Shown here one piece after another: positions 1-9,350 of a stretch of DNA of 64,000 nt. This DNA comes from Atriophallophorus winterbourni (taxonomy: Eukaryota > Platyhelminthes > Trematoda > Plagiorchiida > Microphallidae). Both the position numbers and the translations under genes were made by a program. How positions within the stretch are numbered: position 1 is the stretch's first letter; each line of letters starts with the position of its first letter. The stretch covers positions 1 to 64,000 of the forward strand of contig JACCGJ010003085.1 in assembly GCA_013407085.1 (NCBI GenBank), given 5' to 3'. Under the pieces are notes generated by a model that saw only the letters and a list, made by a program, of their open reading frames with translations, had not been told where the DNA came from and made no database searches.

Positions 1-1030
1 TGTATAGTTACCATGAGTCAATACGTAGGTGTCGTTAAATCGTTATGAAACAAATAAGTATCCAAATTTCGAATGAACGTTTCAACGCTAGCAGAGATAA
101 CAAATGTTTCGGGGAGGGCATTCCAAAAGAAATAGACACGTACACAATAAAAATTTCGGCGACAACTGATACGGGATGATACGTTAGATGTATGTCGTGA
201 CTCACGGTATTCGAATAAATGTTTTAAGTGATGATGTCGGGTATTTAATATTTTGTATGTTAGTATCACATCGCTTCGAAGGCTTCTTTGAATTGGAGTG
301 GGGAGTCTCAGTTTTTGCAATCGTTCATCGTACGTTAGTTTCCGGAAACATTTTACGAGTTTGGTTGCACGATGGTATATTTTATCAAGCATTAGTATAT
401 CCTTTTTTAACCACGGAGTCCAAGCTTGTGATGCATGCTCCATGGTTGGAATTAAGTAGGATTTCATGATGGTAGGTAACGCTCAAGGTGGAAAGGTTCT
501 GAAAACCTAGAAGCTTGGAAGCGCGCTTGTAGATTACCTCACAATGCAGGCTATACTTCAGGCTACCGCATACCCAGATTCCAAGATCCGTTTCCGACTC
601 TGTCCAGCTCAAAATCGTCTGCCACAAGTGATTGGTACTGGAATGGCTTATGAATTTGTAACACCTTGCATTTTTGGAAATTGAATGGCAACTTATTCCG
701 TACCGACCATTCATGGAGAACATCTAGATCACAGTCCGCTCTTGATTTTATCCCCTTCAAAGTTTAATATCATCACCTTGCATGGGAGCGTCTCTGGTAG
801 GTCGTTGATGTAAACCAAGAAAAGTACTGGCCTGAGGACTGAACCGTGCGAAACGCCACTAGAGGCATCAATAACCTGTGATTATACCCCGTTGATTCGA
901 ACGATCGCCGTGCGCCCACTGAGTTAACTTTCAAGCCATACGAGTAGCTGTACGCTGATACCCATCTGCTTCAGCTTTTGTAGTAGTCGAAAGTGATCAA
1001 GTCAGCAAAAACAGGTCACGTATTAACATC
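1..1030 (-). mobile_element. CR1/Jockey-like LINE, 3' part of the reverse transcriptase ORF (decayed)
   Basis: The reverse strand encodes the second half of a non-LTR retrotransposon reverse transcriptase. Read from about 1030 downwards it gives a decayed RT block resembling SGVSHGSVL..LFLVYINDLP (about 875-800), then the thumb block with PFNFQKCKVLQI, and near the end the C-terminal WNALPETF motif usual in CR1/Jockey proteins. The catalytic FADD box is not preserved: the place where it is expected reads MILNFEG. Frames change several times, so it is dead. A second copy lies head to head at 3435-4397 and a third, shorter one at 5167-5575. The 3' end runs off the window edge. Clade assignment (CR1 versus Jockey) is inferred from motif style. 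Confidence 0.8.
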
Positions 1031-1344
1031 AAGTATGTTGTTTTGTGCTCGTGACCAGGTCACGTGAATAACGTGTGAAGTCAAGGTTATCCACGTGCGT
1101 TAGTAATAACCGTTTAATTTCGCCGTAAAAGTGTGCTTCAGCAGCAGAGCAAAGGAAATGCCGAACAGCATGGGAATAAGAATGAATTCATGTCTGAGCC
1201 TTTGAGATTTTTTCAACTCATATGAAGTGCTGCCGTTAAGACATACTGAACCCATCCTGCCAGATTGCAAAGTCATATTGAGTTTAAGCAGTATTAGGGG
1301 AAAGCCTATACGCTCCAGTATTTTGATAACGCAAAATAATGCGT

Positions 1345-1600
1345 TGCTCACATTCACTGCGCTTACACACCACTACCGGTTTCTGGCTGTTTGTTGTTAT
1401 CAAATGGAGACAGTATGATTAGGTTCAGTGAGCATTGAAACAGTGGATAATTGGTGAACAAAGTTGTACTTGAATGCCACTGTTACATAGGGTTCGTACA
1501 ACGAACCACGGTCTCAAAACACTGTGTGATTCTGTGTTTGAACATGGTGGTTCGTTGTACGAACCCTATGTAGCTGTGGCATTCAAGTGCATTTGAATGT
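1345..1600 (-). mobile_element. HHR family A repeat, degenerate, inserted in an RTE LINE
   Basis: Reverse-strand sequence near 1370-1412 keeps the order of a family A hammerhead (AAACAGCC, AGAAACCGGTAGTGG) but the CTGATGA core has become TTTGATAA, so it should not cleave. The family body (the CCACTGTTTCAA and TGGCATTCAAGT blocks) follows. The body is unusual in being folded back on itself at 1468-1588. Confidence 0.6.
1468..1588. repeat. 41-bp inverted repeat (foldback)
   Basis: Left arm 1468-1508 and right arm 1548-1588 are reverse complements with 2 mismatches in 41 bp; the 39-bp loop lies between. Both arms are HHR family A body sequence (the TGGCATTCAAGT and GTTCGTTGTACGAACC blocks), so the structure looks like two copies joined head to head, or a template switch during copying. 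Confidence 0.85.
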
Positions 1601-1626
1601 CTTCGTTAAATCAATGAAACCAACAT

Positions 1627-2419
1627 ACCAAGTTAGTCTAGTTTGTTAAAGTTTCAGTTTTGCATGAACCTAGGAATGGTCAGTGTGTGCTTTTGTGCGT
1701 TCTTGTTACTAGTAGGCTTTCGGTATTAGCGCGCTTAATAAGAATCAGATCAAGCTAGTGTCAATGCTTCGACTGAAAATGTTTCCATGAGAATTTATGT
1801 TGTGTCTTTGTTGGAAAGGTGTTTATAACCCCAAAATAAACCCGGTGCACAGTTTTAAATTACGTCGTACATTTTCTTTTGTTCTACCTACTTCAACCTT
1901 TCCTAGACATTTTGAAAAAGACTCGTCATTTGCATCAAATCTGGCTTCGCTCTCGGCCAAACAACCACTACAAAACACCACGGTTTTCTCAGCGGCCCTT
2001 TTTTTACAACTGTGTAAGACTAGATAAAATTGCATCTTCAATAAGAGAGTCGGTGCATAAACTTTGACAAACGTAGTTGTGCTAGTATTTCATTTAAGAC
2101 TTGGGGTTCAAATCCGTTCACTTCCACTGGTGCTTGATTCTGCTACTTTTAGTAAACTGTTTCACAGCTCAAACCCAACCTCATGATGTCGAGGATCATC
2201 TGAGCCCCTTCCTTTCCAAATGTGTATTCTCTTTCACTAAGAATACCATGGCATGTTAACTGCTTCTCTTGTAAGACAGTCATGTCGACCTTCATCCTTT
2301 TTAGATCATTGTTAACAACAGCTGATTATGTTTTACGTCTCTTAAATTTGAGACGTCTTTATGAAATCCAAGAATCAGAGAATGGGAGTTCCAAGCTAAG
2401 CTAGCAATTTCTTTGCGAT
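1627..2419. other. No recognisable gene
   Basis: Short open frames on both strands overlap one another and show no family motif or convincing splice context. A GGTTCAAATCC string near 2106 resembles a Pol III B box but no tRNA fold was found around it. Confidence 0.5.
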
Positions 2420-2800
2420 AGTATTTCGTTTAGTCTCCATCACACACACCCCACGACCGATTTCGAGCTGTTTGCGCTCATCAGGTAAGGACAATAGGAT
2501 CAGGATCCGCATGCGCTTGAAACAGTGGACGAATGGTAAACAAGTTGCGCGTGTATGCCACTGTTGGGAAAGATTGGTACGACCAACCTGTTCAATTACA
2601 CCAGCCCCCACTCATGAAGGCTGGGTTTGAACCCATGACCATTAATATAAAAGCTCATTTGCATGCATCTCCATCACACACACACACCCCACAACCGGTT
2701 TCGTGCTGTTTGCATTACTCTGGGAGGGACAGTAGGATCAGGATCCACATGCGCTTCAAACAGTGGAAGAATGGTAAACAAGTTGCGCTTATGGAATCAG
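2420..2800 (-). mobile_element. HHR family A dimer
   Basis: Two family A units in tandem on the reverse strand. One hammerhead (2449-2490) has an intact core; the second (about 2687-2728), about 239 bp further on, keeps ACCGG and the GTGC/GCAC stem but has lost CTGATGA (it reads CAGAGTA). The body between carries CTTGAAACAGTGG on the plus strand and, on the ribozyme strand, GGTTCAAACCC, a good match to the Pol III B box consensus GGTTCRANNCC. Confidence 0.75.
2449..2490 (-). ncRNA. Hammerhead ribozyme, type I, family A
   Basis: Read on the reverse strand: stem I strand CCTTAC, core CTGATGA, stem II G-C-G-C with loop AAACA closing on GCTC (one C/T mismatch), GAAA, palindrome-like ATCGGT, cleavage base C, then GTGGGG completing a 6-bp stem I with wobbles. 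All invariant core bases are present. Predicted cut lies between plus positions 2454 and 2455. Confidence 0.75.
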
Positions 2801-3434
2801 TATAATGCAGTTTTCTCTCTATTCGTGCGACAAGGTGTACAGTTTAATACGGAGTACTCGCGGTTGCCCATGCATTAAACGGATTCTCTCCATTATTCCG
2901 TAATTACGCAGATACATTTCAACAACAATGTCGTCGAACTGGACACATCGCATTAAAGGGAAATCCGACTCCGAATAATTTAGAGAGCTTGACAAAAGAA
3001 GAATTTTCCTTTGATGGATGTAGCCACAATGCATTCAAGATTTGAAGTAAGCGGTTTTCTTCCTCTAGACGGACGGTCTTCATGGACTGTTGAGCTCCAG
3101 TTACCGGAAACAAACCAGTTTTAAGACCCACATCCCTACCTCATACGCCTCTTTTCATGTTATTATTTGCAATTGCGCTGGGTCACACAGGACTACTCGT
3201 GTATACCAGAAGCTACAATTGGTTATTGTGAGCTTTATGAGACTCACGCCGCTGGAATGTGTTCGTAAATGGAAGCCTATTCCCAAACGCGGTGCAGCTG
3301 TGAAAAATTTGGAACCAAGTTGAGGCATATTCTCCCCAATATAATATTCATGCCTTGTTTGAATGAGGCGCTTAATACGTAACCAATACAATACCTATCT
3401 TAAGCGCGATATTCATAGAAAATAGTGAAATTTA
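2801..3434. other. No recognisable gene
   Basis: Only short overlapping open frames. No repeat family met elsewhere in the window was recognised here. It lies in the spacer between the two head-to-head CR1 copies. Confidence 0.45.
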
Positions 3435-4397
3435 CTATTTGTCCCATCTATCGCACCGCTTAAATAATGTTTCATCGTACGTACGGATAAAATCAACTGC
3501 GGACTGTTTACAGCTGCTCTCCATGAATGGTCGGTACGGAATAAGTTGCCATTCAATTTCAAAAAATGCAAGGTGTTGCAAATTGGTAAGCCATTCCAGT
3601 ACCAATATCGCTTTGGGCAGACGATTTTGAGTTGGACTGAGTCGGAAAGGGATCTTGGAGTCTGGGTATGCGGCAGCCTGAACAACAGCCTGCATTGTGA
3701 GGTCATCTACAAGCGTGCTTCCAAGCTTATAGGTATGCTGCGACGGATTTGCAGAACCTTTGCACCTTGAACGTTGCCGACCATCATGAAAGCCTACTTA
3801 ATTCCAACCATGGAGCATGCATCACAAACTTGAACTCCGTGGTTAAAAAAGGTTATATTATTCGTTGATAAAATAAACCATCGTACAACCAAACTCGTAA
3901 GTGGTTTCCAGAAACTAACGTACGACGAACGATTGCAAAACTGAGACTCCCCACTCGCCTTCAAAGAAGCCTTCGAAGCGATGTGATACTAACATACAAA
4001 ATATTAAATACGCCACATCATCCTTTAAAACATTTATTCGAATACCGTGAGTCACGACATGCACGTAGCCACTAAGCGACACTACAAATCCCTCACGCCC
4101 GTATCAGCTGTCGGCAATAGTTTTATTGTGTACGTGTCTGTTCCCTTTGGAATGCCCTCCTCGAAACTCTTGTCATATGTCCCAGCGTCGAAACGTTCAT
4201 TCAAAATTCGGATACTTATTTGTTACATAACGATTTAGCGACACCTACGTATTGACTCATGGTAACTATACAACTGGACTATACTTGACATTACATGTTT
4301 ATTTTATACCTTTTCCTGAACGAATATTTACTATGATACGGTAATTATGAAGCTGTGTGCTTTTCATGATCATAAATTCTTGAATCTTGATCTTGAA
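3435..4397 (+). mobile_element. CR1/Jockey-like LINE, 3' part with 3' UTR
   Basis: Plus-strand copy of the element at 1-1030. About 3500-3770 reads WSVRNKLPFNFKKCKVLQIG, then DLGVWVCGSLNNSLHCEVIYKRASKLIGMLRRI, a typical CR1/Jockey RT-thumb region; stops and frame shifts follow through 4250. The 3' UTR runs to about 4397 and ends in the direct repeats CTTGAATCTTGATCTTGAATC. CR1-type LINEs commonly end in short repeats rather than poly(A). It is 5' truncated and dead. Confidence 0.8.
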
Positions 4398-4740
4398 TCA
4401 ATTTGGGCCTCTCCGTGACTGGCTAGCCCAATTTCAATTTGAAATAAACGAAAGGTTCTTGATTCTGCATTTTCTGCAGGTTTAATCTATTTTCGCTGGA
4501 TTGTTTGTACGCGGACTTGGATAGAATGTAGAAATCACCGATATGGAACTCAAAAGCTTATCGCCATCGGAGTGAGATCCGCGTTTTCAAAATTATTAGT
4601 CCCGAGGCATGGTTGTTGATAACTCGAATGAACAAATTACAAACGTTTTCACCACAACCTTATCTTTTAAAATTTAAACAATGGAGTAGAAATAACCACA
4701 ATCCTGTCAGATATGACACCGATGGAAGACGACCGCTGCC
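4398..4740. other. No recognisable gene
   Basis: AT-rich sequence between two LINE fragments; nothing recognised. Confidence 0.4.
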
Positions 4741-5133
4741 ATTGAGCGCAGAATGAACGTGTATCAAACTAAGCGCTTGAGAAGGATTCTACGAATTTTT
4801 TGGCCACACACCATTTCGAATGAAGAGCTCCTGAGAAAAACTGGTTTGGAGGTGGTATCTACCGTAGTCAAAAGACGACGATGGGGATGGTTCGGCCATG
4901 TCTCCAGGATGGATCCCAGTTTGCATACGAAGGTAGCCATTCACTGGCGTCCGCAAGGTAAACGAAAAAGGGGACGGCCCAAGGAAACTTGGCGCAGAAC
5001 GTTGGAACGCGAACTACATGCACAAGGATTCACGGTGCAGACTGCAACGGAAGCAGCGACAGACCGGAGCCACTGGCTTGAAGTTGTCTTCGCCTCATGT
5101 GCCACCCGGCCCTAAGGACTGAGTGAGTGGTGA
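4741..5133 (+). mobile_element. RTE-like LINE, C-terminal segment, with (GAGT)n tail
   Basis: An open frame of 120 codons (4753-5115) encodes the post-RT C-terminus found in many invertebrate LINE ORF2 proteins: LRRILRIFWPHTISNEELL, then RRRWGWFGHVSRMDP, WRPQGKRKRGRPKETWRR and a closing DRSHWLEVV. The element ends in CTGAGTGAGTG. A second copy of the same end, also with a GAGT tail, sits at 38869-39231 inside the Ginger-like transposon, which fixes the 3' boundary. It is heavily 5' truncated: no RT or endonuclease remains. The clean frame suggests relatively recent insertion. Confidence 0.8.
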
Positions 5134-5166
5134 AGTGAATACAACGCTCAATAATCAGCCAAACTT

Positions 5167-5575
5167 TCGAAAAACGTCACTAGATGAGTCAAGATTCAAG
5201 AATCGCGTTTATGGTCACAAAAACAACTAGCTTCACAATTCTTCATAAGTAAATATTCGTTCAATGAGAGGTCACTGGAGTCAAGTAATATGCTTAACCT
5301 GAGTCAATACACAGGCATCGTCAAATCGTATGTAACAATAAGTTTCCAAGTTTCGAGTAAATGACCTTTGATACAGGGAGAGGTGATATTGCTTTGGGAA
5401 GGGCAAGAAGACCAAAGGAAACAGACACGTACCGAAATGCAATATCGGCGACAGTTAGTACGGGAATGAAGAATTTGTAGTGCCGCTGAGTGGCTACGTG
5501 TGATTCCTGACTCACGGTATTTGAACAAATGTTTGAGTGGATAATCTGGAGTATTCAATATTTTGTATGTAATGA
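5167..5575 (-). mobile_element. CR1/Jockey-like LINE, 3' end
   Basis: Reverse-strand third copy of the family at 1-1030 and 3435-4397, containing PLKHLFKYRES and the 3' UTR block that ends near TTCTTGAATCTTGA. Only the last part of the ORF and the 3' UTR are present. Confidence 0.7.
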
Positions 5576-6105
5576 TAACGTCTACAGAGCATGTTCACTC
5601 TATTGTGACAGCGCCGTCTGCGCTGGCTTGGTCATGTCTACAGAATGGAAAATGGTCGTATTCCGAAAGATCTACTCTATGGTGAGTTGCAACTAGGAAG
5701 TCGACCATTGGGCAGACCGCACTTGCGGTACAAAGACGTTTGCAAAAGAGATATGAAAGCTCTTGGCATTGACCTGGCGAGTTCGGAAGAACTTGCTCTT
5801 GACCGCTCACATTGGAGGCACTGTGTAAAGCGTCGTCTGCAAGCTGGGGAGGAGCAGATACAGCTCTGGGCTGCTAAACGCAGACCACGCCGCCGGCGTG
5901 CAACTGACGCAATACAACCGAGTTGTGACTTTCGTTGCAAGCGCTGCGGGAGAGATTGTTCCTCCCGAATCGGACTGTTTAGTCATTTCAGAAGCTGCAA
6001 AACTTGTACATTCACACGATTGTGATGTATGTCCATGGTCGACATCGACCGAACGAGGCCAACAATGATAAAGTCACACACACAGATGAGTCATGGGTTG
6101 GAACA
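5576..6105 (+). mobile_element. RTE-like LINE, C-terminal zinc-finger tail
   Basis: Frame 5645-6025 encodes MENGRIPKDLLYGELQLGS, then GRPHLRYKDVCKRDMKALGI and DRSHWRHCVKRRL, ending in a Cys/His motif CKRCGRDCSSRIGLFSH followed by C. Upstream bases 5576-5645 continue the same protein (the CGCCTGCGCTGG..GGTCATGTC block) in another frame. This is the 3' end of the RTE family also seen at 12905-13190, 24660-26665, 45160-47790 and 57840-59815. The C-terminal zinc finger presumably binds nucleic acid during target-primed reverse transcription (inference). The RT is missing. Confidence 0.8.
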
Positions 6106-6520
6106 AAAACGCTGCACCAGTGGCATACAACTATACTTTTTTTAACTACTATACCACTGTTTCAAGGCTCACTGAAACTGATCTCGCTGTCTCCAGCTAA
6201 TGACGGCAAACAGCCAGAAACCGGTAGTGGTGTGTATGAGATGGGGATGTGAGCACCAACATATATTGATCGTTTATAAACGCCTTCAGTGCTTGACCAA
6301 GAATCACTTTGTGTTTCTGTTTTGAACATCGTGGTTTGTTGTATGAACGCCAGTTATCAGTGGCATTCAAGTATAATTTTATTTACCACTTATCCACTGT
6401 TTCAAGGCTCACTGAACATAATCTTACTTTCTTCACCTGATGACGGCAAACAGTAGAAACTGGTAGTGGTGTGTATGAGATAGGGATGTGAGCACCAAAA
6501 TATATTTCTGGACCATAAAG
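6106..6520 (+). mobile_element. HHR family A dimer
   Basis: Two family A units in direct tandem. Their hammerhead cores start at 6197 (CTAATGA, one core mutation) and 6437 (CTGATGA), giving a unit of about 240 bp. Each is preceded by CCACTGTTTCAAGGCTCACTGA and followed by GGGATGTGAGCACCA. The second ribozyme has a shortened stem II (CGGCAAACAGTA), so neither is likely to be fully active. Dimeric genomic copies are typical of retrozymes. Confidence 0.75.
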
Positions 6521-6913
6521 TTTTTATAATAATATGTACTATGTTTTCAATCGGCTAAAACATAATAAAGTACTTATAGAGATTTATATATGAGGAGTTA
6601 TTTTGTTATAATTGTCTTATTGAAATTTTACGTGGAATGAACTCTTCTCATTTTATTAGTAGTGTGCGACATATTTAATTTTCGATTGTTGTGGAAAAAT
6701 ACACCTGATCGGTTATGGATTGTCCTAAAACCCATTGTCTAGCGAGTCTTGAATTAATTAGTCTGCACAATGTATTTGCATTTTTCGCGCCATAACCTAC
6801 AATTTCGAAATATCGACCAATCGATCCAGCAAGGTCACATGAGATCTTGAGAGAAAGGCGTTGGTCTGTCCGAAAGCGCCCAAAGTCCGTTCACAACACA
6901 CTTCGGATACGAA
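6521..6913. other. No recognisable gene; possible 5' flank of the exon at 6914
   Basis: AT-rich, no repeat family recognised. If 6914 is a real translation start, the promoter and 5' UTR of that gene should lie here; no clear TATA box was chosen. Confidence 0.35.
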
Positions 6914-7130
6914 ATGGGTAACGGCGCCAGTACATTCTGCGCACACATCGCCACCAAAGATCAAAATACCGTGGCTGCGAAATCGCAATTAGCAGACCCG
7001 CCTGCATCCGCAACATCAAACGAGCCCGAATTGAGGGGAGATGTTGAAACTCGCGAACAGGTTCTTGTACCAAGGATGGAAGAGAGTGAACCAGAACAAT
7101 CTCCGGAGGAACAAAGTCAGGACAACGAAA
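6914..7130 (+). CDS. Probable first coding exon, N-myristoylated protein of unknown function
   Basis: Starts at ATG in the context GAAATGGG and encodes MGNGASTFCAHIATKDQ followed by an acidic, low-complexity stretch rich in E, P, S and Q. MGxxxS is the classic N-myristoyltransferase signal, so the product may be membrane-anchored (inference from the motif). The exon ends at a donor GAAA/GTAAGC; reading past it reaches a stop after about 33 unrelated hydrophobic residues, which fits an intron. It leaves one spare base (phase 1), exactly what the acceptor at 15675 needs, so the two may belong to one gene with an 8.5 kb intron. The family was not recognised. Confidence 0.55.
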
Positions 7131-7231
7131 GTAAGCTTGTTCTTCAACGAGAACTAAACGTTTGTTGTTTGTGTGTACTTACCTACGTGCCATCGATGAT
7201 AATGATCTTAAACAACAATACAATTTTTTGA

Positions 7232-7544
7232 GTTTTTCGGTTAGAATATGTCAGTTGAATAAATAAACAAATATGAGGAATAATATGGAAGCATTACATT
7301 GGAAATGAAGCTGAGACACTGAATATTTCTGAGCCTAAGGTGATAAATAAATACTGATATAAAACATGCCATAGGCTTATGAATTCATGGTTTTACAACC
7401 AATTTCGAAACTGACTATCCTTTCTTTACACTTTTATCATGTTCTTTTTTACTATAGAATCTGTGTTCGGTTAATGACTTTTGTCACCAATGAATCTGTT
7501 GTATTTTCCACCTTCAATCCAGTTTAATGTATTGTGGTGCTCAC
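7232..7544. other. No recognisable gene (putative intron)
   Basis: AT-rich, no coding or repeat signal recognised. Confidence 0.4.
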
Positions 7545-7700
7545 ATCCCCGCACTTACACTCCACAAACTGGTTTCTTGCTGCTTGCATTCATCAGGTGG
7601 ATTAGATTCAGTGGCAATAAAAATCACCGTTGATGTAATCAGCAGTACAATTGCTGTTAAACGCTATATATAACGTCTTACAAAATTTCGCAACGTGCGA
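7545..7700 (-). mobile_element. HHR family A remnant
   Basis: Reverse strand about 7558-7601 reads TCCAC, CTGATGA, ATGCAAGCAGCAA, GAAACC, then GTGGA. Core bases are intact and stem I (TCCAC/GTGGA) pairs, but there is an extra base before the cleavage site and an A/A mismatch at the base of stem II. It probably cleaves poorly. The body is truncated by the plus-strand dimer that follows. Confidence 0.6.
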
Positions 7701-7704
7701 TGAT

Positions 7705-8075
7705 TTATTCCGAATTAGACCATCAAGGCTCACTGATACTAATCTTAGTGTCTCCACCTGATGACGGCGAACAGCCAGAAACCAGTAGTGGAATGTAATT
7801 TCGGCGGATGTGAGCAACAGATTACTTTTGTCATCCATAGGCGCCTTGAGTGCTTGACCACGAGTCACTATGTGATTCTATGTTTTAACATCGCGGTTCG
7901 TTGTACGAACCCAATGCAACAGTGGCATTCCAGTATAACCTTGTTTACCATTTATAAACTGTTTCAAGGCTCACTGATCCTAATCTTAGTGTCTCCACCT
8001 GATGACGGCGAACAGCCAGAAACCGGTAGTGGAGTGTAATTTCGGTGGATGTGAGCAACACATCACTTTGACCAT
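7705..8075 (+). mobile_element. HHR family A dimer
   Basis: Two closely similar units in tandem with CTGATGA at 7758 and 7999, so the unit is 241 bp. Both keep the order CTCCAC, CTGATGA, CGGCGAACAGCCA, GAAACC and AGTGG. Predicted cuts follow positions 7787 and 8028 and would release a 241-nt RNA. Lies inside the putative 8.5 kb intron, in the sense orientation. Confidence 0.8.
7993..8034 (+). ncRNA. Hammerhead ribozyme, type I, family A
   Basis: Stem I CTCCAC/GTGGAG gives 6 Watson-Crick pairs. Core CTGATGA and GAAA are intact. Stem II is GGC/GCC closed by GAACA, with a C/A mismatch next to the core. Stem III is the palindrome ACCGGT, cleavage base A. The sister copy at 7752-7793 is nearly the same with a 5-bp stem I and ACCAGT. 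Confidence 0.65.
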
Positions 8076-9350
8076 CTTTTGTTTGATTTTTGAGGATTTG
8101 CCAAGATATTTCGAAGTTGATTTGTCGTCTGTGTTTTTGCAACAAAGCTCGTCATTTATGTGAAATGTATTAAGACATAATAAATATCAGTCTCCAATGA
8201 TTGCCAAGCCCCGGTTTAAAAAAATCTAACCTCATTTGAATCAAATCTTAAAAACATTACAATTACCGTTACACTTTCGTATTTAAGCAAGAAATAATTG
8301 CTTGAACTCCAGGTATTTTCATTATAAATTTTTAAAAATATATGCGCTCAAACGTGAGATCAATGTGCGAAATTAGACGAGTATCTGTGTATGTGTGTTA
8401 TTCTTTGCGATTTTTCTTCGCTCAAATATGATAAATATGGTAACGTTTCGAACTCGGACTTTTGAGTTATGTATTCAATTTGTAAGTATGACAGCAATAG
8501 TTTCTTCTACACTTCCTCGCGGTATCCTGGTCGTAACGCTTAACTTATATTCGCGTTGAGAATATAATTTTTCTTATATCAGGACACAAGCTAACGTCGA
8601 AACTACAGTTAACTAGATGATGATTATATCCGGTTTCAAGGTTCTTTACTTCCGATAAACTTTATACTCGCAGCAATACACAAAAGTAAATTAAATGTAC
8701 ATCCATAATATTACTTATCTACAATATTGATTGGTTAGCGAAAGCAATTGTTCTTTTTTCTCACTTAAAAATGTCATCAAACAAGTATCCCTCACACGTT
8801 TATCTCTGTATTTCATCATTACTTTCGTTTTGCTACGGTGAATTTGTCTGGTGAAGACGGTACTCCAATGACCTCTTTTTACTTCCCCCTTGCTAGGTCC
8901 ATTCGCCACGCAAAACGAACAGTAATGATGGAACACAGATATGATGCCATGTTCAGTTCCACGATTTGACCACGATACAACACCAATGCGATGCAATCTC
9001 GATCTCCCGCATTTTGTTTCTCGAAACGCGACCTATTTTTATTTCCAAAACTGTATCAGATGAACGTATTACCGAAACTGTCGAGTAGTTTTTTTGTGCC
9101 AAACTCAGGGTCACTTTAAAGGTTTCAGCAGATTGGCGACGTTACTTCAAAGGCCCCAAAACTGCTTGACTTTTGGTGTTTAACTGAAGCATTAATGAGG
9201 TGAATGCCATTCGGATTTCCGGTCAGTTGACTGCCTCACCATCCATGATGAAGAGAAAATAATGCGATCTTGTCAGCTTTGGTACGGATTGTAGATGCTT
9301 AACAAAGCCGAATTCTGCATAAACAACTACGAATTTTAGACAGGTTTACA
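8076..9350. other. No recognisable gene
   Basis: About 1.3 kb of AT-rich sequence. A 93-codon frame on the reverse strand (8715-8996) has no recognised family and no clear splice borders, so it is not called. Confidence 0.4.

Larger units (their letters stand above)
1080..1626 (-). mobile_element. RTE-like LINE RT fragment, split by an HHR repeat
   Basis: On the reverse strand 1590-1626 reads FIDLTKTF, the RT block usually written FIDLTKAFD, and 1080-1344 reads ILERIGFPLILLKLN followed by a gap and MLFGISFALLLKHTF, the next RT blocks of the same RTE-type polymerase (compare 57840-59815 and 24660-26665). The two halves are separated by about 245 bp of HHR family A sequence (1345-1600), so a retrozyme-like repeat seems to have landed inside the LINE. 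No catalytic YADD box remains and the reading frame is broken. Confidence 0.65.

Noticed and set aside
2090..2130. Possible tRNA because of GGTTCAAATCC
   Set aside because: No acceptor stem, anticodon arm or A box could be placed upstream.
8715..8996. 93-residue reverse open frame
   Set aside because: No recognisable domain, no splice support and no second copy to show constraint.
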